Notes under the pieces: generated by a model
Databases searched by the model: none
What the model was told of the DNA's origin: nothing
What the model saw: the letters and a program-made list of their open reading frames with translations, nothing else
Assembly (NCBI RefSeq): GCF_003814875.1
Contig: NZ_RKQF01000001.1
Span: 6,820,001-6,884,000 of the forward strand
From: Streptomyces sp. Ag109_O5-1
GTDB taxonomy: Bacteria > Actinomycetota > Actinomycetes > Streptomycetales > Streptomycetaceae
DNA: 64,000 bases
Reading direction: 5' to 3'
Shown: positions 52,656 through 60,879 of the stretch, in pieces
Numbering within the stretch: position 1 is the first letter of the stretch
Layout: each line of letters opens with the position of its first letter
Translations under genes and position numbers: made by a program

Positions 52656-53294
52656 ATGCGCCGACCACCGATCGCAGTCATGGTCCTGCTCCTCGTCGGC
52701 GCGGCCGGGTGCTCGTCGTCCGCGTCCTCCTCGTCGTCCGACGCCGGGGACCGCCCCGGGACCGGTTCCGCTTCCAGCTCGTCGAGTACGGCGGCCGGGG
52801 GCCGCTCGCAGACCGGCGGCTCCTCGTCCTCGTCATCCTCGTCGTCCTCGTCGGCCGGGGTGCTCTACGGAGCGGACTCCCTGCCGAGCCCCGCGGCCGA
52901 TCACTGCCGTACGAAGGACCTGAAAGCCACGGCCGTCAGCACAGGTCAGGGCCGGGCCTCGGTGGTGATCACCAACAAGGGGGACGGCTCCTGCACGGTG
53001 CGCGGCTTCCCGTCCCTCCGGTTCGCCGGCACGGCCGGCCGGATGGAACTGCCCGTCGACTGGGCCGGGGCGACCGCCGACGCGGTGAAGGTCGAGCTCG
53101 CTCCGGGGGATTCCGCTTCCGCCGCGCTCACCTTCACGGCCCTCGACGACTGCGATGTCGTCACCGGCGTCGACGTCGTCCCGCCGGGTGAGTCCCGGCC
53201 GCTGCGCCCCGCGTTCACCACGAGCGGCGGCGAGAAGGCGACCGTGCGCATCTGCGACACCGGTGTACGGGTGAAGGCGTTCTCGGCCTCGTGA
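52656..53294 (+). CDS. Lipoprotein with DUF4232 domain
   Basis: A 212-residue lipoprotein. The signal VMVLLLVGAAGCSSS ends in a lipobox with cysteine at about 20. A long Ser/Gly linker with a run of serines follows, then a DUF4232 domain (DHCRTKDLKATAVSTGQG, ASVVITNKGDGSCTVRGFPS, LRFAGTAG), a beta-sandwich common in Streptomyces surface proteins. ATG 52656 has AGGAG 4 nt upstream. Divergent from phoD. Confidence 0.85.
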   Translation: MRRPPIAVMVLLLVGAAGCSSSASSSSSDAGDRPGTGSASSSSSTAAGGRSQTGGSSSSSSSSSSSAGVLYGADSLPSPAADHCRTKDLKATAVSTGQGRASVVITNKGDGSCTVRGFPSLRFAGTAGRMELPVDWAGATADAVKVELAPGDSASAALTFTALDDCDVVTGVDVVPPGESRPLRPAFTTSGGEKATVRICDTGVRVKAFSAS

Positions 53295-53335
53295 CCCGGG
53301 GGGACGGCAGAACCGCCGCGAGGCGCCCGGCGCCG

Positions 53336-53453
53336 ATCCGGTCGGCGGAAGGTTCCGCTCCGCCCAGATGATCTCACCGGTGGTGGTGTGGGGGGTGCCC
53401 CAGCGCCGGGTGAACTGCGCCACCGGAAACAGGCCGCGACCCGGCCTGTACCG
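53336..53453 (-). pseudogene. Remnant of a SpoIIE-type phosphatase C-terminus, inverted
   Basis: The minus strand reads GRGLFPVAQFTRRWGTPHTT then TGEIIWAERNL. The intact gene to its right ends GRGLFMVAQFTQRWGTRYTR then TGKTIWAEQVL. This is the final HATPase_c segment of a related anti-sigma/phosphatase gene, in opposite orientation, with no upstream part. Confidence 0.75.
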
Positions 53454-53560
53454 CCTCACCGCAGACCGCGTCCAGGGTGGGGCGGGGCGCCCGAAGCTTG
53501 CGATCCCCTGGTCCCAGGAGCACTGTGGATACTGCCTGGGACAAGAGATCAGAGACCACC

Positions 53561-55942
53561 ATGCACACCTGGGGCAGGCGGAACACTCGCCAATTCACCG
53601 GTGCTCGCCTGGACGTGTCCGCCGCGGCGGGCGTGCTGGACCGGGACGGCTGCGTCACCCACTGGAGCAGCGGTGCGCAGGAACTGCTCGGCTACGCCCC
53701 TGTCGAGATCATCGGCAGGCCGGTGGACGATCTGCTGACGGCCGAGGGAGCGCTGCGGCACCGCGACGGCATCCCGCTGCACGCACGGGTGCACCTGTGC
53801 CCGCTGCAGGACACCGACCGGGACTGCGGCTTCCTGCTCCTGCTGACGGCCGTTCCCGAGGCCGCGACGGACACCCTCCAGGATGCCCTGCTCCCGCAGT
53901 GGATATTCGAGCAGCAGCCGCTCGCCGTCGCCATCTGCGACCTCGACGCGCGCCTGCTGCGCGGGAACGAGCCGATGCTCGGAGCGGGGGGCTTCTCCGA
54001 GCAGGAGGCCTGCGGGCGGCGCCTGACCGAGATTCTCCAGGGCAACGCGATCGAGGAGGTGGAGCGGCGGGTCCTCCGAGTGGCCAGGACCGGGAAGGCG
54101 GAGGCGGCCGAGCCCATCGTCAGACTCCCCGGGGAAGCCAAGGCGCACGCCTGGGCCATGGACGTCTTCCCGCTCAAGGACGCCGACGGCTCGGTGCGAG
54201 CGGTGGGCGTGGCGGCGTCCGACTACTCCCAGCAGTACGACTCCAGGGAGCGCATCGCCCTGATCAGCGAGGCCAGGACCCGGGTGGGTACGAGCCTGGA
54301 CATCACGGGAACGGCACGGGAATTCGCGGAACTCGCGGTCCCCCGCTTCGCCGACTTCGTCAGCGTGGACCTTCTGGAGCCCGTCTTCCAGGGCGAGTTG
54401 CCCGCGCCCGTCCTCCCCCGGGACGCCACCGCCCTGCGCACGGCTGCCTACCGGTGGGCCGCCGGGCAGTCGCTCGACACGGTGATCAGCGCCACGGAGG
54501 CGCACGCCCATCCGTGGTCGTCGCCGGTCGCGCGGTGCCTGGCCGAGGGCCGGGCCGTCCGGCACAGCACCAAGGATCCCGAGATCACCGGCTGGCTGGC
54601 CGAGGACCCCGTCCAGGCGGCGCTCGCGGAGACGTTCGGCCCCCACTCGCTCATCGCGGTGCCGATCCGGGCCCAGGGAGTCTCCCTCGGGGCGGTCCTG
54701 TTCGTCAGGTACGCGGCCTCGCACGAAGAGGCCTTCGGCCCGGACTGCACGGCGATCAGCGAGGATCTCGTGGACCGGCTCGCGATCTGTCTGGACAACG
54801 CCCGCCGGTTCACCCGGGAACGCGGCATCGCGCTCGCCCTGCAGCGGGCCCTGCTTCCGCGGGAGTCGGCCGTGCACCCCGCTGTGGAGACGGCCGCCCG
54901 TTACCTGCCCGCGGGCGACTGCGGCACCCAGGCGGGCGGTGACTGGTTCGACGTGGTCCCGCTGCCCGGAGCACGGGTCGGCCTGGTGGTCGGCGACGTC
55001 GTCGGCCACGGTGTCAACGCCTGCGCGACCATGGGCCGGCTGCGTACCGCCGTACGCACCCTCGCCGACATCGACCTGCCGCCCGAGGAACTCCTCACCC
55101 ACCTCGACGACATCATCACCCACGCCGCGGGGGAGCAGGGCGGCGAGCCCACCGGTGAGATCCCCGGCGACATCGGTGCCACCTGTCTGTACGCCGTCTA
55201 CGACCCGGTCTCCGGTACCTGCTCCCTGGCCCGCGCCGGCCACCCCGCCCCCGTGCTGATCCACCCGGACGGCACCAGCAGCGTCATCGACCTGCCCTGC
55301 GGGCCTCCGCTGGGGCTCGGCAGTCTGCCGTTCGAGGCGGCGGACGTCATCGTGCCCGAAGGGGGCATGCTGGCACTGTTCACCGACGGCCTCCTCACCA
55401 CCCGGGAGCGTGACGTCGACCAGGGGTTCTCGGACCTGTGCGGCGCCCTCGCCCTGCCGGCCGCCACGCTCGACGCCCTGTGCGACACCGTCCTGGACAC
55501 CCTGTGCCCCGAACCGCACGCCGACGACGTCACCCTGCTCCTGGCCCGCCCCCGCGTGTTCGACGAGGACCGCCTGGCCAGCTGGGACCTGCCGGGCAAT
55601 CCCGCGGTCGTCGCCGACGCCCGCAGGCTGGTGGCGGAGCAGCTTGCCCTGTGGGGACTGGCGGAGGCCGGGTTCGTCACGCAGCTGGTGGTGAGCGAGC
55701 TGGTCACCAACGCGATGCGGCACGCCGGAGGGCCGATCCGGCTGCGGCTCATCAAGGGGGACACGCTGATCTGCGAGGTCAGCGACGGCAGCGGCGTCAG
55801 TCCCCATCTGCGCCGGGCCCGGGTGTTCGACGAGGCCGGCCGGGGTCTGTTCATGGTCGCCCAGTTCACCCAGCGCTGGGGCACCCGCTACACCCGCACC
55901 GGCAAGACCATCTGGGCCGAGCAGGTGCTCCACATGCCGTAG
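53561..55942 (+). CDS. SpoIIE-type phosphatase with PAS, GAF and anti-sigma kinase domains
   Basis: A 793-residue multidomain protein. Residues about 20-110 are a PAS domain (VLDRDGCVTHWSSGAQELLG), 115-225 a second PAS-like domain, 230-400 a GAF domain (RVGTSLDITGTAREFAELAV, LIAVPIRAQGVSLGAVLFVR), 410-650 a PP2C/SpoIIE phosphatase (AGGDWFDVVPLPGARVGLVV, GDVVGHGVNACATMGRLR, FTDGLLTTRERD) and the last 125 an HATPase_c serine kinase (VVSELVTNAMRHAGGPIRLR, EAGRGLFMVAQF). It is expected to control a SigB-like anti-anti-sigma switch by both phosphorylation and dephosphorylation. ATG 53561 is chosen by domain fit; its ribosome-binding site is weak. Confidence 0.9.
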   Translation: MHTWGRRNTRQFTGARLDVSAAAGVLDRDGCVTHWSSGAQELLGYAPVEIIGRPVDDLLTAEGALRHRDGIPLHARVHLCPLQDTDRDCGFLLLLTAVPEAATDTLQDALLPQWIFEQQPLAVAICDLDARLLRGNEPMLGAGGFSEQEACGRRLTEILQGNAIEEVERRVLRVARTGKAEAAEPIVRLPGEAKAHAWAMDVFPLKDADGSVRAVGVAASDYSQQYDSRERIALISEARTRVGTSLDITGTAREFAELAVPRFADFVSVDLLEPVFQGELPAPVLPRDATALRTAAYRWAAGQSLDTVISATEAHAHPWSSPVARCLAEGRAVRHSTKDPEITGWLAEDPVQAALAETFGPHSLIAVPIRAQGVSLGAVLFVRYAASHEEAFGPDCTAISEDLVDRLAICLDNARRFTRERGIALALQRALLPRESAVHPAVETAARYLPAGDCGTQAGGDWFDVVPLPGARVGLVVGDVVGHGVNACATMGRLRTAVRTLADIDLPPEELLTHLDDIITHAAGEQGGEPTGEIPGDIGATCLYAVYDPVSGTCSLARAGHPAPVLIHPDGTSSVIDLPCGPPLGLGSLPFEAADVIVPEGGMLALFTDGLLTTRERDVDQGFSDLCGALALPAATLDALCDTVLDTLCPEPHADDVTLLLARPRVFDEDRLASWDLPGNPAVVADARRLVAEQLALWGLAEAGFVTQLVVSELVTNAMRHAGGPIRLRLIKGDTLICEVSDGSGVSPHLRRARVFDEAGRGLFMVAQFTQRWGTRYTRTGKTIWAEQVLHMP

Positions 55943-56066
55943 GCGCCGCCGTGCCACGCGGCCGTCCGCCGCCACCCCGCGCAGCAGTCGACCGCCGTCG
56001 CAGACTCCGGTGTCGCCGCTCGCAAACCTGTTCATAATGGGAAAGCAGCAGCTTGGAGCACTCGTG

Positions 56067-58136
56067 ATGCCGGATCCCAGGCAGGCCGGGGAGCGGACGG
56101 CTGCGGTCGGGCAGGCCGCGGCATGGTGGAATCCGCTGCCCGTCGCCCTGATCGTCTCCGATGCCACCGGACGGATCAGGCAGTGGGCGAAGGCCGCCCC
56201 CGAACTGCTCGGCTACGCCACCGACGAGGTCATCGGCCGTGACCTCACCGACCTCGTCCTGCCCGACCATCGCCGGGAGGCCCGCGCCGTGCACGACGCG
56301 GTCGCCGCCGGGCGCACCGTGACCGGGCAGTTCCCGATGCGGCACAAGAACGGCGCCACCATCGGGACGGAGGTGTGGGGGTGTCCCGTGCCCGCACCGG
56401 GCGGCGAGGGCTGGGACGTACTCCTCCTGGCCGCCGACGCCGGTGAGGCGCGCCGGGCCCGCGAAGCCGACGGCCCGCTGGACGCGATGTTCGCCCGCTC
56501 CCCGGTGGGACTGGCGATCTTCGACACCGAGCTGCGGTTCCAGCAGGTCAATCGTGCCCTGGAGGCGATGAACGGGCTGCCCGCCGCGGCGCACCTGGGG
56601 CGCCGGCCCTCGGAGGTCCTGCCCGGGGTCAACAGCGAGCAGATGGAAGCGGCGATGCGACGGGTGCTGGTCACCGGTGCCCCCGTGGTGAACTTCCGCC
56701 GTATCGGCCGTACCCCCGCGAGCCCCGACCACGAGCGCGTGTGGTCCTGCTCCTACTTCCGCCTGGAGGACGCGGCCGGCGAACCGCTGGGGATCAACGC
56801 CACGATCATCGATGTCACCACCCAGGAGAAGAGCGAGCGAGAGGCCACCGCCGGCCGTGAGCGTCTGGCACTGCTCAACGAGGCCACGCTGCGGATCGGC
56901 ACCACCCTCGACGCGGCCCGGACGGGACAGGAGCTGGCCGACATCGCCGTGCCCCGCCTCGCCGACATCGCCACCGTCGACGCCCTGGCCGACCTCACCG
57001 AAGCCACCGAGCCGATGACCAGCCTGTGGGGCGGTGCCGCCCTGCGCCGCCTCGGCAAGGCACCCGCCCGGGGGCACGCGGCCGCCGACATCCTCACCCC
57101 CGTCGGCGGCACCCTGCACTTCCCCGCGAGCGCGCCCTACGCGCAGGCCGTCATCGACCGCCGGCCCTTCCTCCTGCGCCGCATCGACGCCCGTGCCGTC
57201 GCGCAGGCCGCCCGCTACTCCTCGATTCCCGGACGGCTCCGGTCCCTGGGCGTGACGTCGATGATGATGGTGCCCCTCGCGGCCCGCGGCCTGGTCCTCG
57301 GCGTCGCGACCTTCCTGCGGGACGGCGACCGGCCCGCCTTCGACGCCGCCGATCTCGCGGTCGCCGGCGATCTGGCCGCCCACGCCGCCGTCTGCATCGA
57401 CAACGCCCGGCTGTACCACCGTGAGCACGACGTCGCGCTCACCCTGAAGCGCAGCATGCTCCCCAGTCTCCCGAAACCCCCGGCGGGCATCGAGATCGCC
57501 CACTGCTACCGGCCCGCCTCCGACGTCCATGAGGTCGGAGGGGACTGGTTCGACGTCGCCACCCTCGCCCCCGGCAAGGGTGCCCTGGTCATCGGCGATG
57601 TGATGGGCCACGGCATCCAGGCCGCCGCGATCATGGGGCAGATGCGCACCACCGTGCGGGCCTTCACCCACCTCGACCTGCCCCCCGACCAGCTTCTGCA
57701 CCACCTCGACGACGCGCTCCAGGAACTCGACAGCCCCCTCCTGGCCACCTGCCTCTACGGCATCTGCGACTGCACGGCGGCCCGCTGCCGGCTCGGCCGC
57801 GCCGGCCACCCCCCGCCCGCCGTGGTGACACCCGACGGCAGCGCCCGCCTGCTCGACCTGCCCGCCGGCGCGCCCCTGGGCATCGGCGGCATCCGCTTCA
57901 CCACCACCGAGGTCGCCCTGGACCCGGGCAGCATCGTCGTCTTCTACACCGACGGCCTCATCGAGACCCGCGGGACCGACCTGGACGAGCGGCTGGACGA
58001 TTTCGTCCGCCTTCTCGACGGCCCGCACAACGACCTCGACGAGCTGTGCAACACCCTCATGGACCGCTTCGCCCCCAGTCCCGCCGAGGACGACATCACC
58101 ATCCTCGCCGCCCGCATCGGCCGCCCCACGGCCTGA
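56067..58136 (+). CDS. SpoIIE-type phosphatase with PAS and GAF domains, no kinase domain
   Basis: A 689-residue paralogue of the preceding gene. PAS at about 25-115 (LIVSDATGRIRQWAKAAPEL), second PAS about 135-245 (VGLAIFDTELRFQQVNRALE), GAF about 265-420 (RIGTTLDAARTGQELADIAV, MMMVPLAARGLVLGVATFLR) and PP2C 435-685 (VGGDWFDVATLAPGKGALVI, GDVMGHGIQAAAIMGQMRT, FYTDGLIETRGTD). It ends directly after the phosphatase domain, so it lacks the HATPase_c kinase of its neighbour. ATG 56067 has GGAG 8 nt upstream; GTG 56064 is possible. Confidence 0.9.
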   Translation: MPDPRQAGERTAAVGQAAAWWNPLPVALIVSDATGRIRQWAKAAPELLGYATDEVIGRDLTDLVLPDHRREARAVHDAVAAGRTVTGQFPMRHKNGATIGTEVWGCPVPAPGGEGWDVLLLAADAGEARRAREADGPLDAMFARSPVGLAIFDTELRFQQVNRALEAMNGLPAAAHLGRRPSEVLPGVNSEQMEAAMRRVLVTGAPVVNFRRIGRTPASPDHERVWSCSYFRLEDAAGEPLGINATIIDVTTQEKSEREATAGRERLALLNEATLRIGTTLDAARTGQELADIAVPRLADIATVDALADLTEATEPMTSLWGGAALRRLGKAPARGHAAADILTPVGGTLHFPASAPYAQAVIDRRPFLLRRIDARAVAQAARYSSIPGRLRSLGVTSMMMVPLAARGLVLGVATFLRDGDRPAFDAADLAVAGDLAAHAAVCIDNARLYHREHDVALTLKRSMLPSLPKPPAGIEIAHCYRPASDVHEVGGDWFDVATLAPGKGALVIGDVMGHGIQAAAIMGQMRTTVRAFTHLDLPPDQLLHHLDDALQELDSPLLATCLYGICDCTAARCRLGRAGHPPPAVVTPDGSARLLDLPAGAPLGIGGIRFTTTEVALDPGSIVVFYTDGLIETRGTDLDERLDDFVRLLDGPHNDLDELCNTLMDRFAPSPAEDDITILAARIGRPTA

Positions 58137-58197
58137 CCGGCTTCTGAAGAAGATCTCCTCCGAAGCGCCCGAAAACCACCCCCGATCTGTAGCGATC

Positions 58198-58920
58198 ATG
58201 ACAAATTCGGGTAGTGATGCCGACATGCCCTTACAACGGTTACGTCGATCGCGTTCGGGAACCACTCGCGCTGCCGCGCTCGCCGCCGCCGCGGCACTGA
58301 TCCTGGCGGGCTGTGACAGCGGCGGCACATCGCACTCCGCAGACGGCCGGCAGCAGCTGACCGTGGCGGCACTCCCGCTCACCGACTCCGTAGCTCTCTA
58401 CCTGGCCCGGGACCGCGGGCTGTTCGCCAAGGAGGGCCTGGACGTACGCATCCAGCCCGTGCAGCAGAGCATCCAGGCGCTGCCCGCACTGCTCAAGGGC
58501 CAGGTGGACGTCATCGCGAGCGCGAACTACGTCACCTACCTCCAGGCGTACGAGAAGGGCACCCTGGACCTGCGCATCCTCGCCGAGGGCGTGCGGATCG
58601 CCCCGCACATGATGGATGTCCTCGTGCCCAAGGACTCCGCCCTGAAGTCGCCCGCGGACCTCGCCGGCAAGAAGGTCGCCGTCGCCGTCCTGAACAACAT
58701 CCAGTCCCTGACCCTGAACGCGATCCTCGACGCCCGGCACGCCGGGCGCCCCGTCTACCGGCAGATCCTGTTCCCGCAGATGGGCCCGGCCCTGCAGCGG
58801 GGCCAGGTGGACGCCGCCCACGCGGTCGAGCCCTTCGACACGGCCATCCAGGGCGAACTGGGCGCGAGGGTGCTGCTCGACGGGGGTTCGGGACCGGCGA
58901 AGGGCCTGCCCGTCGACGGG
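58198..58920 (+). pseudogene. ABC importer substrate-binding lipoprotein, 3' end lost to an IS
   Basis: The frame encodes a lipoprotein signal (AAAALILAGCDSGG) and an NMT1/SsuA-like binding protein: LTVAALPLTDSVALYLARDR, GLFAKEGLDVRIQPVQQSIQ, ALLKGQVDVIASANYVTYLQ, LAGKKVAVAVLNNIQSLTL. At about 58920 (after GLPVDG) the family similarity stops and low-GC sequence with the IS left end begins; the frame runs on to 59025 by chance. About 80 C-terminal residues are missing. Two TTA codons (58231, 58240) lie in the signal peptide. The ATPase of the same importer is at 62499. ATG 58198 or ATG 58225 is the start. Confidence 0.82.
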
Positions 58921-60860
58921 TTGCCAACCGTTGATTCGGTTGTTTGGTCGTTGTTGGCCGGGGTGTCGCTCGATGGGATGAACTGGGCCGCTTCTCAGGG
59001 TGTTGCGCCTGCGGGGAATGCATGATCGATGGTGGTGGATTCGTTCGATGCAGCCGAGGGAGGGGTGCCCGGTGGTGCGCAAGCAGGGGAGGAAGCGTGA
59101 GCTGCGCGAGCTGGCTGCCTCGTTCACGGTGGCCGCTCCGTCCGGGGCGCGGATCCGGGACCGGCTGAAGGACCTGACGGCGGCGGATGTGAAGGTCCTG
59201 ACGCTGGTCGGCGAGCATTTGGGTCGCCACCAGCGGGGGGATCTGGCCGCACGTGTCCGGATGGGGAACGTTCCGGCGAAGCAGACCTGGCGTGCGGCGA
59301 GGAAGAAGCGGCTGACGGCTCTTTCCTCGTCGCGATGGGCGGGGGCGATGACCCGTGCATCGGAGGACCAGTACCAGCTGTCGATGCGCTGCCTCAGGGA
59401 TGAGCGGGCCGGTCTGCGGCGCCGGATCCGCAAGATCGAGCAGCGGCTGGCGGTGGCGTGCGGGCAGCGGCAGGGTCGGGTGCGTGGGTATGCCGACCGG
59501 GCTGAACGCTGGCAGAAGCAGCGGCATCTGAGCAAGCTTCAAGCCCGCTTGGCGGTGGTGGAGCAGCGGATCGAGCAGGGGCGCCCCTCGATCACGGTGG
59601 GCGGACGCCGACTGACCAGAACCCGTCACCACCCCGCTGAGGCCGGCCTCACCGAAGTCGGCTGGCGCAAGCGGTGGGACGCTGCTCGGCTGTTTCTGAC
59701 TGCCGACGGGGAGTCCGGGGCCCCGCACGGCAACTACACCATCACTGTTGATCCCGCAGACGGTTCAGTCGCGCTGGTGCTGCCGGAGCCCTTGCGGTAT
59801 CTGGCCAACGCCCCACGCGGGCGCTACCGGCTTTCCTGCACGCTCACCTTCCACCACCGCCGTCCGGAGTGGCTGGACCGGGTGAGCGCCAACCGGGCCG
59901 TGCGCTACGACATCGTCCACGACCCGGCCCGCGACCGCTGGTACCTGTACGCGTCCTGGTCTATCCCCACTACCAACCCCCCGACCCCGGAAGAGATCCG
60001 GGCCTTGGGCGCGAAGCTGCTCGCCGTCGACCTCAACGCCGACCACCTCGCCGCCATCGTCCTCGACGAGCACGGCAACCCGGTCGGTGAACCGAACACG
60101 GTCCCGCTGGAGCTGACCGGCCCCGCCACCACACGGGATGGGCGCCTGCGGGCGGCGATCACCCGCCTCATCGCCCTCGCCCGCGAGCACGGCTGCGCGG
60201 CGATCGTGGTGGAGAACCTGGGCTTCGCCGACGCACGCACCACCGGCCGGGAAACCATGGGCCGCGGCCGCCGGGGCAAGACCTTCCGCCGCACGGTCGC
60301 AGGCATCCCCACTGCACGCTTCCGCGAACGACTGTGCTCCATGGCCCACCATCAAGGCCTGGCCGTCATCGCCGTCGACCCCGCCTACACCTCCATCTGG
60401 GGCGAGAAGTACTGGAAGAACCCGCTCCAGCGGCAGACCAAGACCGCCGTCACCCGGCACCATGGTGCCTCGGTGACGATCGGACGGCGTGGCCTGGGAC
60501 ACAGGATCCGGCGTCGGCCAGGTGTGACCGCACCCGACCAGAGGATCGGGCGGCGGAGAGCTACCGGCCAGACCGCATCCATTCCCAGGCTGCGCGGGAC
60601 CACGGGCCCACCCAGGACAGCGGGCACGCCCCACCGGGGCGGCAAGACCCGACCGTGCCGAGGTGACCAGCTTGTGCTGTTCCCGGACCTCGAAGACCGT
60701 TCGCGAGGTCACCGGGCCCCAACCGGCCTGGTTTGCGAGGAGTTGGCCAGCACTGGCCAACTGCATAGGAACGGTATCTCCTCAACACCGGACTGCTGGC
60801 GGCCGAGAAGAGACTCGTAGGCCCGGTTTCGTCCACGGCTACGGCCATGGCCTTGTCCGT
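58918..60860 (+). mobile_element. IS200/IS605-like element carrying only a TnpB-like gene
   Basis: It begins where the binding-protein gene is cut and ends before the decarboxylase gene. The left end has a hairpin AACCG/CGGTT (58926-58941) and the right end a 9-bp inverted repeat GTTGGCCAG/CTGGCCAAC (60742-60761); subterminal palindromes instead of terminal inverted repeats are usual for the IS200/IS605 family. No TnpA gene is present, so it cannot move by itself. Exact ends are not fixed; no target duplication is expected for this family. Confidence 0.65.
59072..60820 (+). CDS. TnpB-like protein of IS200/IS605 type
   Basis: A 582-residue protein. An N-terminal basic helical region (about 1-190) precedes a WED/REC-like middle part and a RuvC fold: RuvC-I LLAVDLNADHLAA (D320), RuvC-II IVVENLGFADAR (E381) and VIAVDPAYTSIWG (D436). 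The usual TnpB zinc finger (two CxxC) after TS is absent; the place reads TSIWGEKYWKNPL, followed by RHHGASVTIGRRGLGHRIRR, as in a Streptomyces subfamily annotated TnpB-related. Characterised TnpBs are RNA-guided nucleases; activity here is not established. GTG 59072 has GAGGGAGGG 7 nt upstream. A truncated relative is at 19187. Confidence 0.85.
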   Translation: MVRKQGRKRELRELAASFTVAAPSGARIRDRLKDLTAADVKVLTLVGEHLGRHQRGDLAARVRMGNVPAKQTWRAARKKRLTALSSSRWAGAMTRASEDQYQLSMRCLRDERAGLRRRIRKIEQRLAVACGQRQGRVRGYADRAERWQKQRHLSKLQARLAVVEQRIEQGRPSITVGGRRLTRTRHHPAEAGLTEVGWRKRWDAARLFLTADGESGAPHGNYTITVDPADGSVALVLPEPLRYLANAPRGRYRLSCTLTFHHRRPEWLDRVSANRAVRYDIVHDPARDRWYLYASWSIPTTNPPTPEEIRALGAKLLAVDLNADHLAAIVLDEHGNPVGEPNTVPLELTGPATTRDGRLRAAITRLIALAREHGCAAIVVENLGFADARTTGRETMGRGRRGKTFRRTVAGIPTARFRERLCSMAHHQGLAVIAVDPAYTSIWGEKYWKNPLQRQTKTAVTRHHGASVTIGRRGLGHRIRRRPGVTAPDQRIGRRRATGQTASIPRLRGTTGPPRTAGTPHRGGKTRPCRGDQLVLFPDLEDRSRGHRAPTGLVCEELASTGQLHRNGISSTPDCWRPRRDS

Positions 60861-60879
60861 GTCCGCAAGGAGGACGGCA

